From Aplectana chamaeleonis (Eukaryota; Nematoda; Chromadorea; Rhabditida; Cosmocercidae): a stretch of DNA of 64,000 nucleotides. The DNA lies in the NCBI GenBank assembly GCA_029168955.1, contig JAPDOI010000292.1, forward strand, positions 224,501 through 288,500, read 5' to 3'. Position numbers and translations under genes: made by a program. This document shows positions 10,131-22,600 of this stretch, in pieces. The notes below the pieces were generated by a model. That model was not told where the DNA came from. It saw nothing but the letters and a program-made list of their open reading frames with translations, and searched no databases. Each line of letters begins with the position of its first letter. Positions within the stretch are counted from its first letter, which is position 1.

Positions 10131-11010
10131 GGCGACTTCTTCGATTTCCATGAGGTCCCTCTATGTCTTGTTTCTGTTCATCTGGGCTAGGATTCACAAA
10201 ACGCTAACCACGTTTCAACCATGGTTAGCGCCCCCATTGTTTAGCTCGTTGAATGCAAATCGACCGACCGCAAATCATGGCTAGAGCTTGGTTACTGTTT
10301 CGCGAATTGCAGCCCTGATGTCTTGAAATGAAACTACTCAATTGAATTAGATTTATCAGAATGTTGACACAAGTATTGAAAAAAAAAGAAAAAAAGTAGA
10401 GCGGCACATGTGAATAACTTTTGGGCCAATCTAAGGAATGGAGTTTTTTGCCGTTTGCCGGCCGTTTTTGGGATTTTCTTGTTGATTGTCGTTTGCCGAA
10501 ATCTCAAAATCGTTTGCCGCACATCCCTGGTTCGATCACGTATGGTCTCCGCTTTCATTTTAGTCTGACGCATGGACCAGGCGGCTGGCCGTGCGCGGTT
10601 GGCGGCCTCACTGGAGAATGCGGTTTCGATTCGCGCGGGGTGATCTACCGTCGCAGCCCCGTCCATTCATTGGACTAAAATGTTTGCGCGAACTCTATGG
10701 TATATGGTCTACGCGAAAAACAGACATTTTATTTATATTTATATAACTACATCCATCTAAGTAGATGTGACCCTCTTGTGCAGAGGTTACCACAGGAAAG
10801 AAATGAAAGAAACGAAAACGTCATGCAATATATCCAGGATGTTTTGTCTTTCTTATAAGAGTGGTGAAACGGGAAAAGTAAAGGCATATTTCTGAAAAAA
10901 AATCTTCAATGGATAAAGTTGAAAACACTTGAATTCTGTTGAAATACAGATCCTAAACTTCACTTAAATCCTGGAGAAAAGGCTGGAATCATGCTCTCAG
11001 TCACAAGCTA

Positions 11011-11247
11011 CAGTTGACCGCATTGTTAAAAGGACATGGTGCGGTTGCGGACTCGCACTAAATTACGGTAGAATCTGGCATTTTGCCAGATTTCGTCATC
11101 GATCGGCGCCAACCGTCGTCTCTCTGCTCACGAGAATATCAGCTGTGGCGCCGATCGATGACGAAATCTAGCAAAGTGTCTCATTCTACCGTAGTTTTAG
11201 TGCGAGTCCGCAACCGCACCATGTCCTTTTAACATTGCGGTCAACTG
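11011..11247. mobile_element. TA-flanked palindromic MITE (Tc1/mariner-like)
   Basis: Ends CAGTTGACCGC and GCGGTCAACTG lie between TA dinucleotides at 11009-11010 and 11248-11249. The inverted arms extend about 100 bases each, including GGACATGGTGCGGTTGCGG. A CAGT start with a TA target matches Tc1-type palindromic elements of nematodes. High arm identity suggests youth. Confidence 0.8.
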
Positions 11248-11575
11248 TACGCAATGCGATCTTCACCTATAACACCGACCAAAATCGATATGCTTGTTAT
11301 ATGCTGTCGCTGTCGCTCGTCGCCATAAATGTGAACCAGATCAGGAATGAGCAGACTTCCGACTTCCGATGTTTTTTTTTCCTTCCGCTTCGCGAAAAAT
11401 GCGGAAGAAATCGGAAATAGTCACAAGATTACAATTGTAAGAGGCTGAACAGTGTTGTCTGCCGAACCTTCAGGTAGGTTCTTTAGTTAAGGTGCTGAAC
11501 CTGAATCTGAATTCTATTTTCACTATCTTAAAGGGCATGGGTTGAAATCCTCAGAAAGGAATTATATTTGCTTAA

Positions 11576-12011
11576 AAGCAGTGTCCACGATAAAAATCGT
11601 TTTCGAGTTTCCACCAGAAAACGAATGTTTAGAGTCTGACTGTTTTATCAGTGAAGAAAGAATCATGAAAAAAGCTGCGAAACATCCAAAATCAGCACTT
11701 CTTCTTGAGAGCCACATTTCAACGGTGTATGAGTTGCGCGGGCATGGGCGTGAAGTAGACAGCGTGCGCAAATGCGCCCCAATGCTAAAACAGCCGCGCT
11801 CGCGCTCCAATGCCAATGTAGAAGCGGACCAAACTGTTCCTCGGAAAACTCGACCGCGAGCGGAAGGGCTGTCGCGAGCGGACTTCGGAGCCGTATGGAG
11901 CTCTTTCGGGCTCGTTTTCGTCCGTTCTTTCGACCCCAGGGCTCCAATGAGACCCTGATCTTTCGATTTCCGGCCAAAAACCGAGGACGAAATTTATCGT
12001 GAACACTGCCT
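11576..12011. mobile_element. TTAA-family MITE, family A copy 2
   Basis: Bounded by AAGCAGTGTCCACGATAA and TTATCGTGAACACTGCCT. TTAA precedes it at 11572-11575, and the TTAA at 12012-12015 is shared with the next copy. The 138-residue frame inside is a by-product of GC-rich inverted text and has no recognisable domain. Confidence 0.7.
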
Positions 12012-12015
12012 TTAA

Positions 12016-12934
12016 AGGCAGTGTTCACGATGATTCTCGTTTCCAAGTTTTCCACTCAAAACAATGCGTTGGCAACCAAGTGTTACCAAAATCACGAAGT
12101 AACGGCGAGAAACGCACTAATTCGTCTTATTTCAGTGACATTATTCTCCGGCCTGGACTAGTTGTCTGGTAGGATGAACATGTTCACGGTAGTTGTCACC
12201 GGTGAAAAATGGGGCTAATCGAAAATAGAAGAATATTTTAGGCAAATCAGTACTAGATAGGGTCCGAAGGAAAGAACGGAGCAACAGGGAGTGGAAAATT
12301 GCAAAAGACGTTTCCACAAAAGATTTCGTTGTCACAACGAACAGTACCTGTGAGAGTAAAGAGGCGGGGTGAGAGGAAAAGATTTCGTGTACTTCTGGTG
12401 CGGTTTTCTCAAATTCTACGTCATTTTAGTTCTCCGCGATGGCCACTTAAAGGCAGTGTTTACGATAATCTTCGATTTTGAGATTAATCGCTAAATCGAT
12501 TGTTTGGCCCCCTAGGAGAACTGAAATGACGAAGAAACCGAGAAAAATGCGCCAGAAGGGCACGAGATCCCTTACTCTTACCCCACCTCTTTACTCTCAC
12601 AGGAACTGTTTGTTGTGACAATGAAATCTTTTGTGGACTCGTGTTTTGCAACTCTCAACTTTCTACTGCTCCGTTCTTTCCTTCGGATACTAACTAATAC
12701 CGTTTTGCCTGAAATATTCTCCCATTTGCCACTAGACCCATTTTTCACCGGTGACAACCATCGTGAACATGTTTCATCCAGCCGGACAACTAGTCCAGGC
12801 CAGAGAAAAATGTCACTGAAATACAACGTTTAGTGCGTTTCTCGCCGTTTCTTCGTAATTTTGGTAACACTTGCTGGCCAACGCATTCTTTTCAGTGTAA
12901 AACTCGAGAACGAAAATCATCATGAACACTGCCT
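12016..12934. mobile_element. TTAA-family MITE, family A copy 3 with internal partial copy
   Basis: Outer ends AGGCAGTGTTCACGATGA and TCATGAACACTGCCT. The arms continue inward, with inverted 'AACCAAGTGTTACCAAAATC' material at about 12075 and 12855. A second left end begins at 12451, after TTAA, in the middle of a palindrome. The sequences on its two sides, around 12300-12440 and 12490-12640, mirror each other. Confidence 0.65.
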
Positions 12935-12938
12935 TTAA

Positions 12939-13422
12939 AGGCAGTGTTCACGATAAAAATGTGTTTCAGTTTCCACTAGAATGGGTAGTGGAGGGGCACT
13001 CTGTAACGTTAACGTCGAAAGAACGCATGAAAACGAGCCAGGAAGAGCCCCGAAAGAGCCCGGAAGTTGCAACTCGAGCGCATTGAAAACCCCAAAAGCG
13101 CAGGACACGCCCACCGATGTGAACAAATGAATGCTCGAGATCGTGAGATGAGCGATGATTTCCAATCATTAGCCCCGTTCTTCCCTTCATTCTCAACTTC
13201 TCTCTTTACTCAGGTCAGCTCGCATACATCGGCTGCAAAAGACGGAAGTTACAAGCCTCGGACAACTCGTCCACCATGTTTCCTTAGCTCATATTTTGAG
13301 GGACCATAACTCCGTTCCCAGAAGGTCTTGTACGATTTCAGAGACACCATTGGAATCAGTATGGGGCCGTTTTCAAGATAGGCGGAAAAACAGAAAAACG
13401 ATTTTTATCGTGAACGCTGTCT
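12939..13422. mobile_element. TTAA-family MITE, family A copy 4
   Basis: Follows the shared TTAA at 12935-12938. Ends AGGCAGTGTTCACGATAA and TTATCGTGAACGCTGTCT, then TTAA at 13423-13426. The interior is close to copy 1 at 6707 (CTCGAGAT(C/T)GTGAGATGAG). Confidence 0.7.
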
Positions 13423-13426
13423 TTAA

Positions 13427-13475
13427 TCAATATAGCGAATAATCTCAAAATTGTAGATTATCGTGAACACTGCCT
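13427..13475. repeat. Fragment of a family A right end
   Basis: Only the terminal ATTATCGTGAACACTGCCT is retained, squeezed between copies 4 and 5. Confidence 0.55.
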
Positions 13476-13479
13476 TCAA

Positions 13480-13926
13480 AGGCAGTGTTCACGATGAATA
13501 TCGCACTCGACTTCGACCCAAAAATGGGATTGTTTGGTCTTGAGGTAACTAATAGTGAAGAAACAGCGAAGAAAAACGTCCAGAATAAGTCAAAATAACG
13601 GTTTCTAAATTCAGGGCGTGGACGAGAATCATGAGCCCTGCTGATTTCGGCAAGCGCGCGCTAATCGCGAAATCTGCGCGAATCGATCATGCCGAACGCG
13701 GCAGAGTTGCTTGGCAATCTGCCATCGAAACGTGTGCGGCGCCACAAGCTCGTCTGATTGGGGGGCGGACCGGGATAGGTAGGCGCATCGGGATAGCTTT
13801 CAAAGCCATTTCTATTGATTTCTGCCCAGTTTTTGTTGCTTTCTTCGACCCTATCCTCTACAGCACTTGCCAACTTAGTGTTTCACACCGGGACCTCGAG
13901 AACGAGATTTATCGTGAACACTGCCT
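13480..13926. mobile_element. TTAA-family MITE, family A copy 5
   Basis: Left flank TCAA (13476-13479), right flank TTAA (13927-13930). Ends AGGCAGTGTTCACGATGA and TTATCGTGAACACTGCCT. The interior contains 'GGTAACTAATAGTGAAGAAAC' and 'GACCGGGATAGGTAGGCGCA', shared with copies near 57050, 59791 and 60330. Confidence 0.7.
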
Positions 13927-14229
13927 TTAAGGCAGCATACACGCTCACAAACATGGTGGAGATAACAGCATAAATAGGCCCGCACGGCCCCTTCCATGTC
14001 GTACCATCGACGTTTGAAGCCTTGAGAACCATCCAGGATGACAATATTTGACGATATTTTGTATTTTGGGGCGGGGTTGCAGAAGCTCAGGGGCGGTGTT
14101 GCAGAAATTTTTCGATATGCATTGCTGAAATTTAGTAGTTTTGACTCGTTTTTAACGCTTCCAAACGCCGTGAGCAGTCTACTAGGGGCCATGCGACTTC
14201 AGAAACGTAGTTATCTCAACAACTTTTTC

Positions 14230-15080
14230 GAGTGTGTCTGCCGCCTTTAACGACTCGTCGCTGCGACGGACGCGACGCAACTGTTCGTCCGACAGGCAAT
14301 TCCTTTGCTTCGATGTCGGTCCCGCCGCGATTGCGCTAAATGGCAGCGAGCGGCAAGGTATACCATAGACCTAACATACGTCAACCGAGTTTGCGCCAAC
14401 GCACATTAAGGAACCCAAAGTATCAGTGCGATCCATGCCGACTATAGGTTCTTGGTGGAAACAATAGGCAAAGAAAAAAACCACAGTACATCCATCATTT
14501 ATTACCTCAGACAAAATCTGCTGGCAATAAGTGTAAGCACTCCATGACAAAGGCATAAGCGGACCACTATATAGAGACTGGCAATCGGCTTACATATACA
14601 TTACTACCTCATACAATCGAAAGGGAAGGAAGCTATACGAGCATCACATACATACAGATTTCATCAAGTGAAAATGAAGTGTCATATCAGCAGAAGACAA
14701 TATTTAGGTACTTCTATACTCAAGCTGAGTTTTCATAAATACGACTATATCTACCTATACACAAAAAAAAGGACCTAAGCCTAGAGCGTAGCTAGAAGAG
14801 GGCTTAGCTAGATCAACGAGTAAAGTCAAAACAATGCACCGGAGTATCGGAAGACGAGGAAACGAGGGAGAAAATCACTGGCCACAACTCGAGAGAAGAC
14901 TAGTTGAGGTGCATTTAGACTGACCCTGCGGACGCGCGGTTCACTAACACATCTGTCTTTACGCTTATTAGATCGTCCACAATTTAGCTTTTTCCTACAA
15001 CAAAACCATAGGGTCCTTTGGGAAGATTTTTTCGTTTTAGGCGACCTATTGCTCTTATATCCTAGCAATGCAACATTTAC
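14230..15080. other. No gene recognised
   Basis: Contains one phrase shared with 27260-27330 (GAGTTTGCGCCAAC... GATCCATGCCGAC). Otherwise no exon with paired splice sites, array or terminal repeat was seen. It lies downstream of the PAQR 3' end. Confidence 0.4.
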
Positions 15081-16150
15081 CCTACCCTAATTCTGACAAA
15101 ACCCGTCTCAGTAAGGCTACCTGATGAGAGCTCAAGTTCCTTCAGCAGATCTCTGTAAAAACACATCGAAGCTACCTCAGACGAATGTCGCGGAAGCCAC
15201 AGAGAAGCAATCTTTGACAACTTGGGACACGACAAGGAGACTTAGACGGGAAGACGCTGATTCACTTGGGATGAAGCCCTTGTGAAAGCCATGGCGAACA
15301 TTGTGGCAACCCCTTGGAATGATGGGCACGTTGGAGCAACATCGCAGAAACATCAGCGAAGCCCTGGTACACATTTGAGACAATCTCGATAACGTGGAGT
15401 ACGAAATGTATTCTGAGGCTACCTTGACAAACCCTTAAGATAACTTTCATTGGGACGAACTCGAGAAAACCTTGAGAAACGGTGAATGCCAATGTGCCAA
15501 TCTAGAGAGAATGCGAACAGAATTTCGTTAGTACCCTCTTAGCCCCAGGAAAAACATTGAGACAGCATACAGGGAATCTTCTGACAACGTGGGATGCAAT
15601 GTTTCAAGCTACAAATTCCTAGAAACTTCGAAGTGCAACTCATTTGTGAAAGCCTCAAGAAACCGCCTCAGGGCGCTCTATCCTAGGAGAACTTTCGGAT
15701 AAACTGGACAACCTCTGAGGGCAACATTGGTAGGACCACAGTCAGTCTCTCGACACCTATAAGAAAGGATGGGAAGAAGTAGAACATTAAGTCCTGCAAG
15801 ACGTTTACGACAACCCAGACGATTGGAGACATGGAAGCTAGTAGCAATCCCGAGAAGACGGGTGAAACCCTAAACCAACTTCAGGAAAACCTCGAGGACA
15901 ATGGGGGAAGCAATACGGCACGATGAGAGAAGTCAGTGCTGCCGAGAAGTCGTACGTTCGTGCCGTGGCCGTGTGGAGGAAGCAACATCACCTCCGTGCA
16001 AACCAACATCAATCCCTAACGAATGGCTCCATTTAAGAGGAAGGAGAAGTCAGTGAGGACTCCAATGAAGGCGTGGGACACATTTCTGACAACCTCAGAG
16101 ATTCGCGTCCGGACGCTGTATTCTGGGGCAACAATGGTGCCACTGGGACG
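15080..16150. repeat. Degenerate long-period repeat block
   Basis: Variants of the phrase 'TGAGACAACCTCGAGAA' and 'CTTGGGACGAC' recur roughly every 50-60 bases, for example TTTGACAACTTGGGACACGAC, GAGACAATCTCGATAACGT, GGACAACCTCTGAGGGCAAC and TCTGACAACCTCAGAGATTC. Identity between units is low. It resembles an old minisatellite rather than a coding region, because stops occur in all frames. Confidence 0.45.
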
Positions 16151-16606
16151 ACCCAAGGGCCAGTCAATCTCTGCACTTTTTCAATGTTCAATTAGGTTCA
16201 AATTAATTTTGTTAATAGTTTGAGATGGCAAAATTATAAGGCCGATTTCAAACTCGTGGGGTTTATCGGCAATATTTGACGCCAATCGATAGAGCTGGTA
16301 CGCATTATCAATGGCCCTGGATAGTATAAACCAGGCCCTAGCAAAAAACTGTTTTTTTTGTGAGAAAAAACCCTCTATTAGTTCGAGTTAGTGAAAAATC
16401 GACCGAATCTGGCAGAAAACGACTTCCGAAATGGCAACTTTCAGACACTCTGAGAGTTCCGAAGGCTTCAAGACTTCCTGTAAATCTTATATTACCGCTC
16501 AAAGAGAACACCCTTCGATTCCAAAAGCTCCACGTTTCGCGGCAAAAAAAAACCATCAACTTGTGGACGACCTAATATTCACATAATTATTATAATTACA
16601 ATTACT

Positions 16607-16612
16607 TTTATT
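16607..16612 (-). promoter_or_regulatory. AATAAA polyadenylation signal of the PAQR gene
   Basis: AATAAA on the minus strand lies eight bases after the stop codon at 16620. This implies a very short 3' UTR, within the range of compact nematode genes. Confidence 0.6.
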
Positions 16613-16619
16613 AATATTA

Positions 16620-19600
16620 TTACAACTCGTCATGACGAGGAAATGGGAATTCGACAGGACACTGGTCACTGTTAAGTCGCATCCATGCCATCTCCGATAT
16701 GCCGTAGTAATGCACGAAGGCCGCTATCACCACACATGTGTGAAACAGCTGATGAGATTGAAACTGCAAGCGAAAACACCTGATCAAATAACACACAACT
16801 GTGTCCACGAGACTCAGTCCGTAGAAAATAAACACGTACTGCTATGACCTTGCGGCTGAAATCCCATCCCTCTGCAATTTCGAAATCAAAACTGTACGAT
16901 TTTGGGGAATCGGCAAAAGTCTGCTGACACAAAACGGCACCGATTATTCTTCCCCACCATGGAATACCCTTATGAATAACTTCAGTAATATTGACACAAA
17001 ATTCTCCACAAATATTCTGTGTTCAAGTGAAATCACTTGACAGCTTTGTAATGAAAATTTCGCATGTACTGATTTACACGGCACCGGGAGCTTCCACGAT
17101 AGAATCGCATTACACCGTCTTGCAGGCTGTAGCGCCGGACCAACCGCGGGCGTATTTCTTTCTACATTCTGTCCCAGCTGATGGCGGGAGCACAAGATTG
17201 CAAGCGGATTTAAACTCGTCGATCGGATCGTTAGCTACCATAACTTTCCGTCGGATCGTGGGAAACACTTGAAACGGTGTAAGGATTGCAGGCAGTCGCG
17301 GATTCCCTACTCAGACAGTTGGTGCGGGAGGTCCGCCGCCTATCAAGGCATCGGCGGCCGGTACGCCATCAGGTTGCGAGCGGATCTCCACCCATCAAGG
17401 CCTACAAGAACGGGTCTTGTGGTCTCTGTTGACGGATCGCTGCCGCTTGGCGGGCGGATGGCCGGGGGATAGTGATCGAAAAACAGCGAGGGTGGGGCTA
17501 AGGAGCAGATCGGCTGGCACACATCACGCGAGCGACAGAAAAACGCTGCGTTCCCGTCGTTGTTGGGGCGCATCACCTGTGCGCCAGCTAACTTTTTTCA
17601 AAAGGCCCACGGTTAACGCGGCCCAACAAAAATGTGCACGCTACGGTTTTCCATCGCGCGCGTCACGTGGGCCAGCCAAACTGCTCCTTTGCTTCACCCG
17701 TGCTGTGAATTCGATCAACGTCCCGATGGCCGGTAAAGTCTAGAGCAGCGATTCGCCCGCCTGGGTCACCAAAAGCAGCGATTCGCCCGCTGAGCTAGGA
17801 GTGACGATCCGCCCGCAACCTGCCATCGATCAGCAGACCATGGTCGTGATAGGCAATGCTCCACCCAAACCTTTTGTCCGAGTACCTGACGATAGACATG
17901 GCAACCTCTCGACCCGGTATCGCCCCGGGGCCTCTAATCATGAAAAATTTACCCGTGAGGAAAGGGTAAGTACTACACGGAATCCCTGCGATTCCTGTGC
18001 TCTATGCAAAGGAGCGAGACAGACGCATAGAGCACAGGAATCGCAGAAATTTTGAATAACATTTACCCTTTTCTCGCGGGTAAATCGTACATGACTAGGG
18101 GGCCAAGGATTAGCCCGGTAACGCCCCTCAGCTGCTAAATCCTAGCCGATTGGTGTAATCAGTACGGTTCGACCCAGCACTGTCCTCGATCCGTTCGGAA
18201 TTACCCTCTAAGTACACTCTCCATCGCAATCGTTAATTCCAAGAGTTGGAGCCTTAAGCGTGAGACATAACCGTTAGTAGCAACGTACCCAGATATCACA
18301 CTTTCCAGGGAAGAACCGCTCGGGTGTTCTCGTCGCATACAGGACAGCTCCAAGAATATACAGGAAAGCCATCAGAAGAAGCCAGTGAAAAGCGTTATCT
18401 TCGAATAGAGACCGCACGCCATCAGTGATTATATAATGAACGGTGGGAACAATGCCTAAACAGAAAAATAACACTATTCAGTAGAGCCAGTTGGAGTAGT
18501 ACACCTCAAGGTTATAGATTAGAACATCGAGTAGGGCACATGTTCAACGATTCTTTAGACTTGGGAAAACCAACGAGAACGAAATTCGGAACCAGCACTC
18601 TCGTTGAATCTGGCTTTCGGCTTTTTCCAGAAAAGCCATATATGACAGCGGTGTTGGGAAAAACCACAAAATTGGCAACACCCGCACTTCTAGACAAGAG
18701 TAGAACTACTTTTCTGTCAGAATGACTATCAGAATGGACCGAACTCTACATCACTCTCAGCTTATCTGACTTCAGGATTCAAAATTTTCTCAACTGCGTT
18801 AGATAATGGGACGGAGCCCCGAAAAAAAAGCAAAAAAAAAGCAATTTCAAGCACACATGATGCCTTCCATGCTGACAATACAATGCCCAGGATTTCTTTT
18901 GGAATGCAGTACTATGAAGTAATTATGAGGAATCTTGCTTACCACTGCAGCCCATCGAAACGAAAACACCAGCTCGCAACGGTCGGAAACGAGGCTCGCT
19001 GAACTTATCCCAAAGCGATACCACTATAGCACCTGGAACAGAGGAGTAATGTGTATACAGTGAACATTCCATTAATGATAGGCTTTTCGAAATCTGTGCG
19101 TCAGGAGATAAAGTATAGTTGGGTCCGTGGCTTGCTTCCTCAAGAAAAAACACTCAAATCTCACCCGCGGCTGGCGCGGCGGTCGCGTGCGTCAGCCCGC
19201 TAATCGAATCGGGCCGAGAGAAGAGCGCAGCTGATCAGCTTACCACACCGCCAGCCGCCGGAGAGATTTTAATCACCCGCGGGAGAGATTTGAATGCTTT
19301 TTCTTGAGAAAGCAAGCCACAGACCTAACTATACACTTAGAAGAGTCCTCTTTCGAATACCCCGTTCATCCTGGACAAACTGTGCTTTGAAAACAAATGT
19401 GTCCCTTAAGATCAACTCTGATACGATGCTTGAAAGATTTGGACCTTGAAGGACGAAGGTTTGGTGGCCGAGCTGTACCGGCATGTTTTTTAAAACGTAG
19501 TAACTGCACTGACGCTTCTGTCCGGATGAGACTGTACGCCCACGCTATCGGCGTGCGTGTCGAGCGCCCCTCGTCAAAGCCTTTTTAACTAGTTTTCTCA

Positions 19601-22600
19601 TGACTGCAAACAGCTGACTGGGATATCATTCACAATTCATCTACTACTCCTGCTTATCGATTTACATGTCCGAAAACTGCCTTCGCGACTGCCTGGTAGC
19701 GGACGTTTAGGCCGAAATCGGGGTAGAGACACAGAGGAAGTTTTTTGCTTATTTGCCATCAAATAAGATTATTAACACACATTTGTGAGGTGGAAAGCCT
19801 TAGATATGGCAGAAATAACATCTAAAACTAGAAAAAGTACGATGTTCCAGTTAACCCTCAAATTGTGACTAGTTTTCCATCCTCTCACTCTCTTCCCTGC
19901 CTGGGTTTTAGCTTTGAGGCCTAACCTACACCCGCGACTGCCGCACGACACGCACGCCCACCGCCTAGGCGGACAGCCTCATTTGGACAAACTTTACATT
20001 ATTTCCAGACATCCGTCACGAGAAGCCCATATCTGACTGGTGAAAATGACTTCTTTCCAATCACACTGAGCTTCTCCGAGACGGAGACGTGCATTCGGTC
20101 CCAGAAAGAAAAGCTTGACCAAGAAAAAAAACATCATAAGCAACACACCTATTCCTAGAACCGATACCATCGCAATATACGTAATCTTTGGCTCCATACG
20201 ACAGTAGAATCCGTAGTAAATCCATGGAATAAACGACCCGACTATCAACATTGATATGCCCATATAATCTAATCTGAACACCACAGAATTAGTTCACGAC
20301 TGTTCACGGTCCAGCGGGACGTTGTGACCGGCCTTGAAGACAGGGTCACGCGGACCGTTGTCACAAACCTCTGCGGAGCTATCCTCTGTTTCCGAATGTA
20401 ATTTGTTTCCGTTCATGGCGTGCGTATGCCCGCGTACGCAGCGTTTCCTTCTCCCCACACTTTCTCGCTGTCTCTACCCTCACCCCGCCCAAGCGCGCGA
20501 GAGAACAGAGTAAATTTGACTCAGCACTAGTGATACGTCCCTCTCCTTTTTATCCCCAGAATTTTCAGAAAATGTCGACCATTTTTTACGTACTCCTTCC
20601 CCACCCCCAAGTATTCTGAAATCACCCGCCACCTTTTTCATTCCCGATCCAGTGGTCTACGTGCTCTCCCCTTCGCACTTCCAATTTCTGGAAAACACGT
20701 CCAATCCCCCGTTGTCCGCGCGAAAATAACCGCCTGAACCTGCTTGCCGGAACTACGACCCCCACTTTTACACAAATTTTTCTAAATGTCGAGAAACTGA
20801 TGTCGAGAAACCCCCTCTTGTTGCGTAAATTTTACAATCAAACATTCACGATCCCCTCTTACAAACTGACCATTGTCAAGCGAGGCGTTATGTAGTTTTT
20901 CGATATCGGGCGACCCCCTCCCGGAAATCAATTCTTTTTCTAAAAATCGATCATTTCGCGACCCCCCCCCCCGAGGTGTAATTTTTAGGCACTTTTGTTG
21001 ATAAAAAATATTGAGATCTGTTTGTAGTGGGAAGTGATTTCTATCCTCTCACTTCCGGAAATTTTCGCTTTTGATCCGAAATTTTTGCGATCCCCCTAAT
21101 CTTCAATTTAGAGCCAAAAATTTTGCGACCCCCCACTCGAGAAATTTAACAGCCCCGCTTGATCCTGAAATTGGAGACATTAGAATTTTTTACCAAAAAT
21201 TTTACGAACCCCCCCCCCTGGTGTCCGGTCACAACCCCGCTGGACACTGCTACTGTTGCACTGGAGAAAGGTGGTCTTCACTCACTTGCAGAATATACGA
21301 CCGACATTGATAGAATGACAGCATAAAGTGTGAAATGCGAAGGAGAGGCCCAGACATAAAACGGCACCACCGAAGAAGAACGAAAACACTATCTTCTCCT
21401 GCCACTGGATGTGGTTGTCAGGACGTGTTAGAAACCAAACTCCAAGACACAGAAACGCCAAACAGCCTGCAATAAAGAGCGCAAATAATTTTTTACGATT
21501 TTTTAGTCAACATCTGCGCTTTTCTTGCGACTTTCTAATGGGTTTATGGATGAGTTATTGTCTTTATCGGAGCGAATTTCACGTCTGCAGTAGCACATAG
21601 CCGCTGCTGCAGCACGCAACACGATCACGTGGTCCCGGCACGATCAACCTTTGTCCCAGCATGGTTATCCTCGTGTTGCCACAGAGGCTATCCGCCACTA
21701 CAGATCGGAATTTCGTCCTGATCAGGACGGTATGTTCGCCGCATTCATATATAGGCAAATCTCAAATTTGAGACTTGCCTAGCCTTCAAGGGCAATGGCA
21801 ATGAAAAAATCAATCACCGGAATTAAACGAGAAATCACCCACGATTGGTGAAAAGCCTCACCAATCAAATGGGTCCAGATATTTCCCGTCTCGGTATGCA
21901 GCGACCAAATGCTCTTGAAGCATTCCGCAAAAGAGGGAAGCGGCGGACGATGACCATGGCTAAATAGAGAGATTAGGGGAAATCGTAAACCTGGAACACA
22001 AATGCAGAACTGGAGTCAAACCCACCGCAAAAACTCGTTATCCTGCAACCAGTCTGGCAAATTCTCGTACTTCAGCACCTTCCACCGAGCTTCATAGGTC
22101 TAGAAAAAAAAACTCGTGTCATCATAAAAGCAGCTCTCTGGAGGGGAATGCAGGTTTGGACATCACAAAAGTCGAAACAAGAGAAAAGTTGCAGGAAAAA
22201 AACGCACAAAACCCATCAGACCTGCCAATTGATGGGTGTCCGCCCGCCCCCAAAAAAAAACGAGATTTCTATAAATGCTCGCATTTCTGTTTTGCTGTTA
22301 AAGTATTTTGTAGTCTCTTAATGGGCACAGCAACTACTTTGAGAGCAAAACAAAAGACGACAAATCAGGCATTTTGAAAACCTCGTCGATTAGGGGGCGG
22401 GCCGACACCCCGCACTGATTTGATCACGAGCGTTTTAATTCATTTTTCCCTTTATTTCCACTTTTGTAGTTGCCGAATAAAACTTCACATAGGGTTAACG
22501 CAACATCCGTTTTTATCGAGAACCTGCCTTTGAAGACAGACCTTAATAGGTGCTCAAAAATATGTATCGGCGCCAAGCTACAAGCTCAATTCTCGACAGA

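Larger units (their letters stand above)
9265..10529. mobile_element. Non-autonomous hAT-type element with TTTGCCG repeats
   Basis: It begins CAGGGATGTGCGGC and ends GCCGCACATCCCTG. The 8-base flanks are GTCCGATC (9257-9264) and GTTCGATC (10530-10537), one mismatch. Iterated GCCGTTTGTCGTTTGCCG occurs at 9280-9345, and TTTGCCGGCCG/TCGTTTGCCG at 10445-10520, as subterminal arrays. The 1265-base interior carries a further nested repeat and a 25-base tandem block but no transposase. It shares terminal bases, but not the iterated motif, with the element at 3648. Confidence 0.75.

Noticed and set aside
11542..11958. 138-residue plus-strand frame
   Set aside because: Starts outside and ends inside a family A MITE, has no domain, and the minus strand is equally open.
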